Assembly (NCBI RefSeq): GCF_031085295.1
Contig: NZ_JAVFWO010000002.1
Location: forward strand, 186,001-250,000
DNA: 64,000 nucleotides
Source: Microbacterium psychrotolerans
Lineage (GTDB): Bacteria; Actinomycetota; Actinomycetes; Actinomycetales; Microbacteriaceae
Direction: 5' to 3'
Of the stretch, positions 1 through 8,629 are shown one piece after another. Below the pieces are notes generated by a model, which saw only the letters and a list, made by a program, of their open reading frames with translations, was not told the origin of the DNA and searched no databases. The first letter of the stretch is position 1, and the number at the start of each line of letters is the position of its first letter. Both the position numbers and the translations under genes were made by a program.

Positions 1-266
1 AGGCACGCGCCGAGGGGCTACTCAAGCGTCGATGACCAATCACACGTGAAGCCTAGGGGCAACGGCTTCCGAATCGTTCGCAGGTGGGTCGGTCAGCGCG
101 CGGATACCCGTCCGTGTGGGCATTTGGCACCCCGGGGGCGAATTGGAGGAGCCGCACGCATGCATTCGCGGGCTAAGACTCGCGCGCGGCTCGAACTTGA
201 GATTCATCGCTGCGCCTGGGCGGGTTCGCCGCCGGAACGCCATGGATGGGGTCGTATCCTGACGCT

Positions 267-1303
267 GTGTTGGTCATCCTCGACGCGAATGTAATCGTCT
301 CCGACCCCATGTTGAGAGGGTCCATCTGGCCCCAGCTGACCGACGCGATCTCCGGGGGCAGAGTGGAGGTGCTGCTGCCCCGCCTAGCGCTGGAGGAAGC
401 GATCGCCGCCTATCGGAGGCTGCGCGAGGCGAAGGCGGTTGAGATCCAAGCGGCGGGGCGAAGAGCGTCGCGAGGGGTTCAGAAGCACTTGGACCGAGCA
501 GTTGCCGCGGCGTTGAGAGAGGCGAAGAGGTACCCGAAACGAGTGCGGGACGCCCTCTCCGAGGTCGGCGTCACGGTGCTGGATGCGCCGCAAGTTTCTC
601 ACTACGAGGTGGCGCGGCGAGCAATTGACCGTAAGCGACCGTTCGACGACGCTGGTTCTGGGTATCGCGACGCTCTCCACTGGATGTCGGTCTTGGAGAT
701 CGTGGATCGGCGCTACGAGGACAACGACTCATTTTCATCAGCGCGGATCGGCGGGCGTTCGGTGGGAGCGGAAAGTCGAGCGACCGCCTCCATCCGCACT
801 TGGTCCGGGATCTCGAAGAGCGAGACGCCAAGGAGCCCTGGTTCCGCTGGCTTCAGAACCTCGCACAACTGACAGTCCCGGGCGTCTTCCACGACGAGAT
901 CGAGCCTGGGTACGGGATCTCTGTCACGCCTGGAGAGATCAGCGGGTACCTGCACGCTGCCCTCTGGGAGCTCAATCTCGCCCCGCTGCTTCCGCGGCAG
1001 ATAGGTCCTGACGGCGAAGCCGTAGCGGTTTCCATCTTGGATATCGGAGAGCCACTGGTGGGAGAGATCGGACTTCGCCAGTACTGGGAGCATGGCGACT
1101 TCCGCGCGGACTTCTTGACCACTCTGGACATCGAGCTCGCTCTGCAACGCGTGCAATCGTCGGACGTGGCGGTGGACGTTCAAGAGGAGCGACTGACTCT
1201 TCCGTTCGTGACAGCGGGTCAAGTCGATATCGCTGCATCTCGCGACGGCCTGACGTTCAGCAATCTCGAGCTCGAGCCCTTCGTCGTGGTGACGCCCGAC
1301 TAG
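267..1303 (+). pseudogene. PIN-domain (DUF4935-like) protein, broken by a 1-nt frameshift
   Basis: The N-terminal frame opens with a beta strand and acidic residue typical of PIN ribonucleases (VILDANVIVSD). The later PIN strand (FISADRRAFGG) is in another frame, starting near 733. The T4 run at 732-735 is one base short: adding a T joins the frames as DNDSFFISADRRAF and gives a protein of about 345 residues with a long unrecognised C-terminal half. PIN domains usually cleave RNA with a cluster of Asp/Glu residues. The start is GTG 267, seven bases after TATCCT (255-260), suggesting a leaderless mRNA; ATG 246 is the alternative. No antitoxin-like partner lies upstream. It may be a genuine pseudogene or a homopolymer sequencing error. 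Confidence 0.7.
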
Positions 1304-1368
1304 GGGTCCCCCTGCGCACAGCGTAGAGCGACTGCCACCGGTCGCTGCTTCGCGTGACGGTCCTGGCG

Positions 1369-1749
1369 CTACCTGAGGAAGAAGTAGCACACCAGGGGTA
1401 TGGCCGGGAGGCTCGCCTGCCCGATCGCACTGAGGAGAAGGCGTCTCTCCGTGATCCACAACCAGATGCCCAGGAGGACCTGCGCGGCGCAGCAGAAGAG
1501 GACGATTGCTACGCCTGCGGTCTGGTCTGCAAGATTGACCATCCAAAGTCCAGCGATGATCCCCAGGGCAAACGTGATGTTGTATGCGCCGATGTTCATC
1601 GCCCACATCCGCACCGCGCGAACGTCTTCCGGTTCGATCAGGAACAGTGAATGAAACCGTCGATCGCCGTGGAAGAAGATCTCTAGCACGCCCACACCGA
1701 GCAGTGCCACCGCTGTTACACCTGCGAAGATTTGACTCAGGACGTTCAT
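1369..1749 (-). CDS. DUF1304 family integral membrane protein
   Basis: This 126-residue protein has four hydrophobic segments (roughly residues 3-22, 46-64, 74-92 and 104-122). It matches the DUF1304 layout: an early segment ending in a Glu-rich turn (GVGVLEIFF), then an Asn-containing second helix (NIGAYNITFALG). The family's function is unknown. ATG 1749 is preferred because a GGGGAG lies just upstream; a TTG at 1761 would add four residues. It stands alone, convergent with the broken PIN gene. Confidence 0.75.
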   Translation of the reverse strand: MNVLSQIFAGVTAVALLGVGVLEIFFHGDRRFHSLFLIEPEDVRAVRMWAMNIGAYNITFALGIIAGLWMVNLADQTAGVAIVLFCCAAQVLLGIWLWITERRLLLSAIGQASLPAIPLVCYFFLR

Positions 1750-2042
1750 CGCTCCCCGCAACAGTCCGACCCGCCTTCGGGTGAAGGATATTGCTCGGGA
1801 CGGAAGGCCTCAACACTGCCCATTGGCAGCGGTGCGCGCGCCTCCAGCAGAACAACCGCGGGACCATTCGGGTGTCTTGGTGTACCGAGTCGCTCTGTGC
1901 GCTCGTTCGCGTCGACGTGTCAGCGCCCGCAAGCCGGTCCCTGTGCGTGCGGGTCGACGCTGTCGTTGGGCGACTTCCGCCGCGAACGCCCGAGACCTGA
2001 CAGGCCCCCGACACCGTCTCGCTGCGCCGTAGTCTCGTTGTC

Positions 2043-2411
2043 ATGCGTGCTGTCAGCGGTGTCCTACTGTGGTTGATTGCGACGATCATCGGAATTGTCG
2101 GTGCCGCTTGGTTCGCACTGGCCGGTGTGGGATGGTCCGGAGGTTTCACCCAGAAGTACTACTGGGAAGAGGGCGAGAGTGAGATCGGTATCGGCTTCGC
2201 CGTGATCTCGCTTGCGGTCTGGGTCGCTGTCCTGGTGTGGTCGGTGTTCGTGCTGCGAGGCGGTTCGCTCGCGGACTCCCGAAGTGCTCGCGCGGCGTCG
2301 ACGGTCCTGGCTGGGATCAGTGTCGCCGTCGTCCTGGTGCTGTGCGTCACGACCATCGGTTGGCCGGAACCACCGAGCGAGCACCCCTCGCCGCCGTGGA
2401 ACCGCGCCTAG
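2043..2411 (+). CDS. Small membrane protein of unknown function
   Basis: A 122-residue protein with three predicted transmembrane segments, at about residues 7-30, 50-72 and 85-106. An aromatic/acidic stretch (FTQKYYWEEGESE) lies between the first two, and a proline-rich tail ends the protein. I recognise no family. The start ATG lies eight bases after TAGTCT (2030-2035), which fits an actinobacterial -10 box and a leaderless transcript and supports this as a real gene. It stands alone; the 281 bases before it (1762-2042) show no other coding signal. Confidence 0.6.
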   Translation: MRAVSGVLLWLIATIIGIVGAAWFALAGVGWSGGFTQKYYWEEGESEIGIGFAVISLAVWVAVLVWSVFVLRGGSLADSRSARAASTVLAGISVAVVLVLCVTTIGWPEPPSEHPSPPWNRA

Positions 2412-2554
2412 CCTCGGTCTCGGCTGCGCCGCTCCAGCCAGTTGCCTTCCCAGATCACTCGAGCAGCGCCGTCGCGCGTTCAGATCGGGTCTGCTCGTGG
2501 GGACGTAAGAGAGTCGCGCTTCCGGACAGAGGGAAACGATCGCTAAGCGGTCGC

Positions 2555-3241
2555 TCAGCGCGCGCTCCCGATGGTTCGTAGCTCATCGAGCAGTTCCGTG
2601 GTGGCGTTTGGACGCCCGAGGTCGGGATGGCGCGCGATCGAGGGTTCTGTTTCGGCAGCAACCCGGAGAGCCGCGTCGGCGTACCCCCGCGCCCGGGGCG
2701 CGTCGCCACGGGCGATCGCGACGCGAGCCCTGGCGACAAGATGGCGTAGGACGAGATTGCGGAATATGGCTGCTTGCTCGACGGATTGTTCGCTTCGGTC
2801 TAGCCAGCGATCGGCCTCTTCAAGGGCAGCCGGAGTTCTGCGGAGAAGCAGCATCTCTGCCATGGTCAAGTCGAGGTCCGTGCGAGCTCCACGCCATGAT
2901 TCGGGGTCGGCGTCCCGGCGCCGGACCAGTTCCCGCGTAGCGCTCTCCGCGCTCTCGAAGTCTCCCTCCAGCGCGAGCGCTTCCGCGAGGTTTTCGGCTG
3001 CCCAGGTCGCCTGCAACCGATCTGCCTCACCGTACTCGTCAATCACGCGCTGCAAGAGTGCGCGGCCGGCGCCCCGCGTCGCTGTATCGTCCTGCGCGAT
3101 CAGGTGCACACCTTGGATCCGCAGATACTGTGCTCGACTTGTCGACCGAGCGCGTCGAAGCTTTGACTCGAACGCAAACTCGACCGACTCGTCCCAGGTC
3201 GACGAACGAAACCAGTCAGAGTCGTCATACTGCGAAGCCAT
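2555..3241 (-). CDS. TPR-like alpha-helical protein, function unknown
   Basis: A soluble 228-residue protein that is almost entirely alpha-helical and rich in Ala, Arg and Glu. Paired helices with a TPR-like pattern run from about residue 55 to 205 (for example AENLAEALALEGDFESAES and ARVAIARGDAPRARGYAD). Such repeats usually mediate protein-protein contact. There is no signal peptide, membrane segment or catalytic motif. The N-terminus is charged and aromatic (MASQYDDSDWFRSSTWDES). It stands alone in the hypothetical-rich left region, and its partner cannot be inferred from context. Confidence 0.6.
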   Translation of the reverse strand: MASQYDDSDWFRSSTWDESVEFAFESKLRRARSTSRAQYLRIQGVHLIAQDDTATRGAGRALLQRVIDEYGEADRLQATWAAENLAEALALEGDFESAESATRELVRRRDADPESWRGARTDLDLTMAEMLLLRRTPAALEEADRWLDRSEQSVEQAAIFRNLVLRHLVARARVAIARGDAPRARGYADAALRVAAETEPSIARHPDLGRPNATTELLDELRTIGSAR

Positions 3242-3347
3242 CTGCCTATTGTCCCGCGTCGAATGCGATCAGCCGAGTACCCGTCAAGCGCCCCTGACGG
3301 TCGGGGAGCGGGCGCCGTAGGTGCCATGAATCCCCTAGACGTGCGGC

Positions 3348-3767
3348 TCACGGCTGGGGTGATTCGACGACGAGTGGGACCTCGTGCTCGTAGTCATCTC
3401 CAACGATGCGAAGAGTCACGTCTCCCTTGACGGCGTCTGCGGGGACGGTCACGTCGCCTCGGAACTCAAAGTTCTCGATCGCGATCGTCCCTATCTCAAC
3501 GCTCTTGCCGGATTGCTCCCATTCGATGGTCACGAACGCCCAAGGCGCGAGCGTGGCTTGATTGGTGTCATTGCATGGTCCCCAGTTGACTCCCGCGACG
3601 GTGAGCGTCTGGTCGGGCGCGACCGCCTTGGGGAGTTCCTCCACAATTGGTGCGGCGCACGCCGCAGCTGCGCCTCCGCCGCCAATTGACGGTGGTGATG
3701 TGCAGCCCGCAATGCTCACCGTTGCCAGGGCGAAGGCGACGATCATGGCGGGAGTTCTCACGTGCAT
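3348..3767 (-). CDS. Predicted lipoprotein of unknown function
   Basis: A 139-residue secreted protein. Residues 1-20 form a lipoprotein signal peptide with a hydrophobic core and lipobox SIAGC, so Cys21 would be lipidated on the outer membrane face. The mature part looks like a small beta-sandwich: alternating hydrophobic strands such as ATLAPWAFVTIEW and GDVTLRIVGDDY, with two Cys (in AAACAAP and WGPCND) that could pair. The family is not recognised. GTG 3761 is an alternative start two codons downstream. Confidence 0.65.
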   Translation of the reverse strand: MHVRTPAMIVAFALATVSIAGCTSPPSIGGGGAAAACAAPIVEELPKAVAPDQTLTVAGVNWGPCNDTNQATLAPWAFVTIEWEQSGKSVEIGTIAIENFEFRGDVTVPADAVKGDVTLRIVGDDYEHEVPLVVESPQP

Positions 3768-3994
3768 GCCCCATTGCTACGGCAACAGTGTGGTGATTGC
3801 TGAGGTCGACGCCAATCCGTGACCCGGCGGCATGGCGCGCCCGCATGTCGGTCCGGTCAGGGGCAGTGCGCGAAAGCGGTCCGGCAGTGGGCGGTTTCTG
3901 GCAGGATCCGTCTATGGTTGGCCAGCTCCGCGCTTCCTTCGACGAATGCTCTCTGGAGATCGCTCGTCGTCGCGAGGAGGCGGAAGGGCTTGGC

Positions 3995-4561
3995 CTATGC
4001 TCGATCGCCCCATTCGGCCAGGAGAGCCCTCACCGTTCCTTCGTATTGGGCGCGATCGAACGTGATGCTGAACGATGGCACCTCCTCGACGTTGACAGCC
4101 TCGGTCATCCCGTCATCACTGATGCCACCCCCCTGGTAGGCAATGTCGCGCCACTCAACTGTGGTTTCCGTATACCTCACGTCCGCGCTCACAGCCCCGC
4201 AGGCGAGGTCGCCGCACCCAGCACAGAAATAGATTCCCGCCCTGCCGTCCGTGAACTGCACCCATGGATCAAACCCCGACTCACTCTCGAGCAGGAGCGC
4301 TCGCAGGCTTTCGATAACGAACGGGTCGCCCTCGCCGCCCTCGGTCATAAAGGTGATGTCAGGGCACTCGGTGCCGTCCGGAAGCGTTAGTCGGTCACGC
4401 AAAGGTACGCCGTCAATCGTCCAGTCGAGATACCGCAGCGGAGGAGTTCGAACGAACTCCGGACGCATGCGGAGGAAACCCCGCCACTTCGTTTCCCACT
4501 GTTCACACTCTGTCCAGTGGGTGCCGAGCACCGCCAACGGTGCGGTCGTGTCGGCGGGCAT
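3995..4561 (-). CDS. Hypothetical protein with a CxxCGDLxCG motif
   Basis: A soluble 188-residue protein with a conserved-looking core, FCAGCGDLACGAVSADV, at about residues 122-138, followed by an aromatic strand (VEWRDIAYQGG). Three clustered Cys could bind metal, but this cannot be assigned. Similar CGDLxCG proteins occur as hypotheticals in actinobacteria (recalled family knowledge, not searched). ATG 4561 is chosen because TACGCT (4574-4569) lies seven bases upstream, giving a predicted leaderless mRNA; an in-frame start at 4648 would add 29 unlikely residues. The interval 4562-4832 contains no further gene. Confidence 0.6.
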   Translation of the reverse strand: MPADTTAPLAVLGTHWTECEQWETKWRGFLRMRPEFVRTPPLRYLDWTIDGVPLRDRLTLPDGTECPDITFMTEGGEGDPFVIESLRALLLESESGFDPWVQFTDGRAGIYFCAGCGDLACGAVSADVRYTETTVEWRDIAYQGGGISDDGMTEAVNVEEVPSFSITFDRAQYEGTVRALLAEWGDRA

Positions 4562-4832
4562 GCCCTGAAGCGTAGCTCGCCTTTCCCGGTGTCCAAGCGT
4601 CACAGGGTCGGGGTCGCCAGCGATCCTCGTGACGTTCCCAGAAGGCATACCAACCCGCCATGTCCTCCGAAAGTCCTGCGACGGGCAGACGCTAAGCGTT
4701 CACTTTCGGCGGACGTTAGTGAGGAAGCGGGTCACGCGGTTCCCCAGCAAGGACCTCACGAGACCACGCACGGCCCGGGAAAGCCCGCCCGCTGTGAATA
4801 GTTGGGTGGCTCCAGAGCGGTCCTGGCCGAGA

Positions 4833-5342
4833 ATGGACGACGTGACCCAAGCGCCCGACGTGTACCGCTCGAAGACGTGGCGGGTGCGCCTCTGGATTCA
4901 AGCGGGCTGCGTGCTCCAGGCGGTTGGCTGGGTCGCGTTGTTCGGCGTCCTCGGCATCAGGGGCAACGAGGGCCTGCTGACGTGGGCGGCCGCGGTGGGG
5001 TTCGTCGTCGTTGTGCCGTTCCTCGCGCTGTGGCCCGCCATTCGCCTGCGGCGAGACGGTGCGCTTGTCCTCCGTGGCTGGACGCAGGTGAGACGGGCCC
5101 ACGTAGCGGAGATAGCGCGGCTGTCGATGACCGAGTACGGGCTGCGCTTCGAGTTCGAGGACGGCAGGACGTTCACCAGCGTCATCTTCCAGGCGACGCA
5201 CTATTTCAGGCGGCCGCGCGTCCTGGAGTTCATCGACGCTCTGCGGGGTGACGGTGAGACGCTCTACGACCCCTGGGACGTGCTGAAGCCCGGCGGAATC
5301 GAACTGTACTCGCTGCCCGGTGATGACCGTCCCGGTGATTAG
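4833..5342 (+). CDS. Membrane protein with a bacterial PH-like domain
   Basis: A 169-residue protein. Two transmembrane helices at about residues 20-40 and 48-68 are followed by a cytosolic beta-rich domain (residues 72-140) that resembles bacterial PH-like domains: strands around DGALVLRGW, GLRFEFEDGRTFTSVIF, then a helix. ATG 4833 is chosen because this is where protein-like sequence begins; the frame stays open back to 4629 with low-complexity sequence. Function unknown, possibly a membrane-associated scaffold. Confidence 0.6.
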   Translation: MDDVTQAPDVYRSKTWRVRLWIQAGCVLQAVGWVALFGVLGIRGNEGLLTWAAAVGFVVVVPFLALWPAIRLRRDGALVLRGWTQVRRAHVAEIARLSMTEYGLRFEFEDGRTFTSVIFQATHYFRRPRVLEFIDALRGDGETLYDPWDVLKPGGIELYSLPGDDRPGD

Positions 5343-5418
5343 GAATCGTCTGCGGGCGCCCTGGTGAGCATCGCGCAATTCTCGGCGTGGCCTTTCGCAC
5401 CGAGCGTTCGTCGGTCCT

Positions 5419-5658
5419 TCATCGAGGCGAAGTGAGTTCAACACCGAGCGCTCCGAGGAGCGCATAGATCACACCCATCGCCATCACCACGTAGCTGCCG
5501 ATTCGAAGCATTAGCGCGACCTGGTCAACCGACTGGCCTCGCCAGAATGCGGTTCTGTAAACCCTGCGTGCGACCCAAAGGGCGCGCCAGCGGAGCAGCG
5601 TGCCGATCGCAACTATCGCCAGGCCGTAAAGGAGCGCGGCAAGGTGCTCCGGGTCCAT
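5419..5658 (-). CDS. Small two-helix membrane protein
   Basis: A 79-residue protein with hydrophobic segments at about residues 5-23 and 49-72, separated by a basic/aromatic loop (RWRALWVARRVYR). The family is unrecognised. The start is supported by TAGAGT (5670-5665), six bases before the ATG, indicating a leaderless transcript. It converges with the PH-like membrane protein gene. Confidence 0.55.
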   Translation of the reverse strand: MDPEHLAALLYGLAIVAIGTLLRWRALWVARRVYRTAFWRGQSVDQVALMLRIGSYVVMAMGVIYALLGALGVELTSPR

Positions 5659-5772
5659 GCGGCAACTCTAGGTCTAGCCGCGGGATCAGGCATCCAACTT
5701 GCTGTGCTGCGAACCTCGCTCGATGGCGGTCCCTCATTGCCGTCCCACGGTGATTTTCGAGCTTTCGGCGTG

Positions 5773-6168
5773 CTACCTCGGGTAGCTGACGTAGAACGAG
5801 CCCGGCGCGCATGAGTAAGTCGCGTTGCCGATGGTGTGAACGCCGTCGCCGAGGCGTGCACAGGTTTGGGCGGCGTCAACGAGCGCGCCGCCCGCTACAG
5901 CAACGATGACCAGCGTCAGCAGCACGCCCAGGCCAGCGACCACAACACCCGCTAGCGCGAACCGATTCCGGAATCCAGCGCGCCTGGAGCGGACCAGGGC
6001 GATGATGCTGATGACCAAACCGGCGAAGTTGAGGATCGCGAACAGCGACAGCACGAACCCGACGATGCCGAACACGCGGAACGGATCGCTCCCACCAGGA
6101 ACCGCGACGAAGTCGGTGCTCGACGGAACATCCGTGTTGGCAGTGTCATCTCCAGCAAGCGTCGACAT
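5773..6168 (-). CDS. DUF4190-like membrane protein
   Basis: A 131-residue protein. After a polar N-terminus come two membrane helices (about residues 31-57 and 69-95) separated by a short basic loop (RSRRAGFRNRFALAG). This is the usual DUF4190 hairpin, in which the loop faces the cytosol. The small external C-terminal tail has two Cys (AQTCARLG and YSCAPGS) that may form a disulphide. ATG 6168 is chosen over 6174 because TAGGGT (6181-6176) is seven bases upstream. Function unknown. Confidence 0.65.
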   Translation of the reverse strand: MSTLAGDDTANTDVPSSTDFVAVPGGSDPFRVFGIVGFVLSLFAILNFAGLVISIIALVRSRRAGFRNRFALAGVVVAGLGVLLTLVIVAVAGGALVDAAQTCARLGDGVHTIGNATYSCAPGSFYVSYPR

Positions 6169-6356
6169 AGCCAAGACCCTAGTGGGCCCTCACTGCCCAC
6201 AATTGTTATCCACAGGCTGGCGATGATGCCCCCGTGGGGTCGCCAAGCGGTCCATGCGCGGAAGCGGCCCGTCGATGTTCGCGGTTCGCGACGCGCGATC
6301 ACCGGTCGACGAGCGGTCAGCCAGGGCCTCAGGTGTGTTGGCGGCGCGCTGGACCA

Positions 6357-6805
6357 TCAAGGGCAGGACGCGGTCTCGAGGATCGGAAGGCCGAAACCGG
6401 GACCGCCGGGATACGAGATGCCGATCTCTCCGCCGCTGGCTTGGACCGAAGCTGTCCCGGTGGAGAACGGCATGCCGAAGTCATCGGCCCAATACTCGCG
6501 CACCTTCACCATCTGGACGCCCTCGCGTACGCCTACGAAGTTGCCGACCCCGCCGAACCGCTCGACCGCCACGTACCCCGTCTCGCATCCACCAAGCTGG
6601 ATCGGAACAAGCGTGGTTGCGGTAGGGGAAGCAAGACCATCGCGAGCACCAGGATCAGGCCCGCTCCCACGCTGCTAGGGATTGCGACAATCAACCACCA
6701 GCGGCTCGACGACACGTTCCATAGAAGGACGACGAACGCGACGACCACGGCCATGCCGGCGACAAGACCGATCTGGAAACCGGAGGCATCGCCGAGCAGG
6801 AGCAA
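6357..6805 (-). pseudogene. Membrane-anchored protein broken by a 1-nt frameshift
   Basis: The upstream frame (6805 to about 6628) encodes two transmembrane helices (FQIGLVAGMAVVVAFVVLLW and a second around VGAGLILVLAMVLLPLP). The following soluble Gly-rich domain (GGVGNFVGVREGVQMVKVRE and onward) is in another frame, ending at 6357. The run of four C on the coding strand (plus-strand G 6625-6628) is one base short; a fifth C restores a continuous protein of about 149 residues. The family is unknown. Like the PIN gene at 267, the lesion is a homopolymer deletion, so a sequencing error is a real alternative. Confidence 0.5.
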
Positions 6806-6911
6806 GGACGTCGACGACTCGGCAGCAGCCCAGCTGAAGACGGCGATCGGGACCGCTTCCTTCGCGGCACTGCGCCGCCGTCAACCGCTGAGCGGGGCTG
6901 ATGTCGCGGAA

Positions 6912-6955
6912 GAGGGCCCGAGAGCCGCTGAATCACGCGGATCTCGGGCTCTTTT
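6912..6955 (+). terminator. Rho-independent terminator with no gene upstream
   Basis: GCCCGAGA (6917-6924) pairs with TCTCGGGC (6942-6949). An inner CCGC/GCGG stem lies in the loop and TTTT (6952-6955) follows. The T run is on the plus strand, so it would end a plus-strand transcript, yet no convincing plus-strand gene lies in the preceding 500 bases. Confidence 0.6.
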
Positions 6956-7061
6956 CGGTTGTCGGGAGAGAGGCGATCGTGTCCATGTCGCGTGGACCGA
7001 GATCTCCTCGCCGTCCGGCGTGCGGCGTACGCTACCAATGCGGCCGACGGAAGGAATGCCC

Positions 7062-7229
7062 GTGTCCAGCTACGACGCACACGCCGCTCCGAATCACGTT
7101 CCTGCTCCTGGCGAGTCGAGCATCCCGGAACTCGAGGTCGACGAGACCGTCGCCCCGCGCCCGGAGGAGGAACTCGCAGACATCATGCGCGCGCAACCTG
7201 ACGTGAAAGACCACACACGCGGGGATTGA
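7062..7229 (+). CDS. Small acidic hypothetical protein
   Basis: A 55-residue protein rich in Pro, Glu and Asp (for example ELEVDETVAPRPEEEL) with no hydrophobic segment. It is probably partly disordered, and its family is unknown. GTG 7062 is preferred over ATG 7056 because the Shine-Dalgarno-like GGAAGG (7049-7054) is seven bases from the GTG but only one base from the ATG. A possible -10 box TACGCT lies at 7028-7033. It stands alone before the hemerythrin-like gene. Confidence 0.45.
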   Translation: MSSYDAHAAPNHVPAPGESSIPELEVDETVAPRPEEELADIMRAQPDVKDHTRGD

Positions 7230-7394
7230 CCGACTTCTCGCCACTCGGACGCGGCACGTCTCGTACTGCGCGCGGTCCCGTGGCGTGCGCGTTCACATGG
7301 GGTGATGTCCGACCCGCCACGGGTGTATCGTGCGGCTGTCTGCGCCCCTCGTTGCTGACGAGCCCGGCGTCGGCGGGGGAACTGGGGGTACGAC

Positions 7395-8129
7395 ATGGCT
7401 GCCAAACTGCCGTCGTCGGGAGCACTGCCTGAAGGCCAGCACGCGGGGTGCGACACGTCGGGTCTGATTCTCGTGCATCGCATCCTGCGTTGGCTCTACC
7501 GCGAGCTGCCGCTGCTGATCCGCGAGGTGGATGCTGGGGATGTCGAGCGTGCGGCGATCGTCGGCCGCTACGCGCATCTCGATTTCTACGCGCTGCACAT
7601 GCATCACGAGACCGAGGACATCGCGCTGTGGGACCGGCTCACGTCGCGGGATCCGGGGTGTGCGCTGCATGTCGATCAGATGCGCGCCCAGCATGCCGAG
7701 GTCGCTGCACAGCTCGCCCGCATCGAGCCGCAGCTGGCGCCCTGGGTCGCCACCGCCGATCCCGGTCTTCGAGATACGTTCGCCGGCGACATCGAGACGC
7801 TGCGCGACACCTTGAAAGCGCACCTCCAGCAGGAGGAGGACGACATCATGCCGGTCGCCGGCGTCGTGATGTCGCAGCAGGAGTGGGACTGGATGGAGAA
7901 GCACACGCGCGAGACCCTGGCCGCCCACCGGAAGGAGCTCGGCAAGGACGTGATGGCGCTGCAGGTCGGGCTGCTCATCGCGAGTGTGCCGGAGGACGAG
8001 CGCGAAGAGTGGATGCGCGAGAACATCCCCGCGCCGATCCGCCTGCTGTATCTCGTGCTGATGAAGCGCAAGTACGACCAGGCGATGCGGGAGCTCTATC
8101 CCGACCGCCCGGTGCCCGAGATGGTGTGA
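7395..8129 (+). CDS. Hemerythrin-like HHE-domain protein
   Basis: A soluble 244-residue protein whose residues 24-150 fit a four-helix HHE fold. Candidate di-iron ligands are His28 (LVHRIL), the His cluster in LHMHHETED (about 68-72), His in VDQMRAQHAEV and HLQQEEDDIMP (about 142). Hemerythrin-like domains bind O2, NO or peroxide at a di-iron site. The C-terminal 90 residues form further helices. A good ribosome-binding region (GGGGAACTGGGGG) precedes ATG 7395. It is followed within 6 bp by an SRPBCC gene and is likely cotranscribed with it. The specific role is unknown; stress or NO sensing is the usual guess. Confidence 0.8.
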   Translation: MAAKLPSSGALPEGQHAGCDTSGLILVHRILRWLYRELPLLIREVDAGDVERAAIVGRYAHLDFYALHMHHETEDIALWDRLTSRDPGCALHVDQMRAQHAEVAAQLARIEPQLAPWVATADPGLRDTFAGDIETLRDTLKAHLQQEEDDIMPVAGVVMSQQEWDWMEKHTRETLAAHRKELGKDVMALQVGLLIASVPEDEREEWMRENIPAPIRLLYLVLMKRKYDQAMRELYPDRPVPEMV

Positions 8130-8134
8130 CGACG

Positions 8135-8629
8135 ATGTGGCGGCGCGTGAGCCTGGACGTGCGGCTCTCCCATCCTCCAGCGCGGGTGTTTCCGTACCTT
8201 GCCGACCCGGCACGCTGGCCGGAGTTCGCACCGGCCGTGGAGTTCCGACAGCGGATCGGCGAGGGGCTGCCCGAGATCGGGAGCCGCTGGTGGGCGGTCG
8301 ACCGCATCTTGGGCCCGTTCAAGGTGCGTTTCGCCGACGTGCTCGAGGTGATCGAGCCCGAACACCGCGTGGTCTGGCACTCGACGTCACCGTGGAACTC
8401 GCGCGTCGAGTACGTGTGCGTGGCAGAGGGCGAGGGCACACGCGTTCTCGCCGACTACGCGGGCGACGTCGCCGGCTGGCTCCGGCTGGTAGCCCTGCTG
8501 CCGACTTTCGTCCTCAGGCGCATTCTGCTGCGGGACTTCCGCGGGCTGACGCGGGTGCTGGAAGCGGAAGACCGAACGACCGCCGCTTCGTCGGCGGAGA
8601 TCAGCTCAGCGGGGCTACGGCCAGCGTGA
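8135..8629 (+). CDS. SRPBCC (START/Bet v1-like) ligand-binding protein
   Basis: A 164-residue protein with the START/Bet v1-like opening: a strand then a Phe-Pro helix with WPEFAPAVE (VSLDVRLSHPPARVFPYLADP), and later strands ending in a long C-terminal helix. Such domains bind hydrophobic ligands in a deep pocket, and many belong to the polyketide cyclase/dehydrase group. ATG 8135 follows the hemerythrin stop by five bases; GTG 8126, overlapping that stop, is an alternative start. Its last 29 bases overlap the 3' end of the convergent reductase gene. The ligand is unknown. Confidence 0.7.
   Translation: MWRRVSLDVRLSHPPARVFPYLADPARWPEFAPAVEFRQRIGEGLPEIGSRWWAVDRILGPFKVRFADVLEVIEPEHRVVWHSTSPWNSRVEYVCVAEGEGTRVLADYAGDVAGWLRLVALLPTFVLRRILLRDFRGLTRVLEAEDRTTAASSAEISSAGLRPA

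Noticed and set aside
40..294. Short open frames at the left edge
   Set aside because: No codon bias, start signal or domain; the first 245 bases show nothing I can support.
246..1303. Toxin-antitoxin pair based on the PIN domain
   Set aside because: No small antitoxin-like gene is next to it, and the protein is much longer than VapC toxins.
713..2149. Long open frames on the strand opposite real genes (here, and for example near 48000-49500, 60400-61300 and 61700-63800)
   Set aside because: They mirror GC-rich codon structure of genuine genes, have Arg/Pro/Ala-rich low-complexity translations, no start signals and no recognisable domains.
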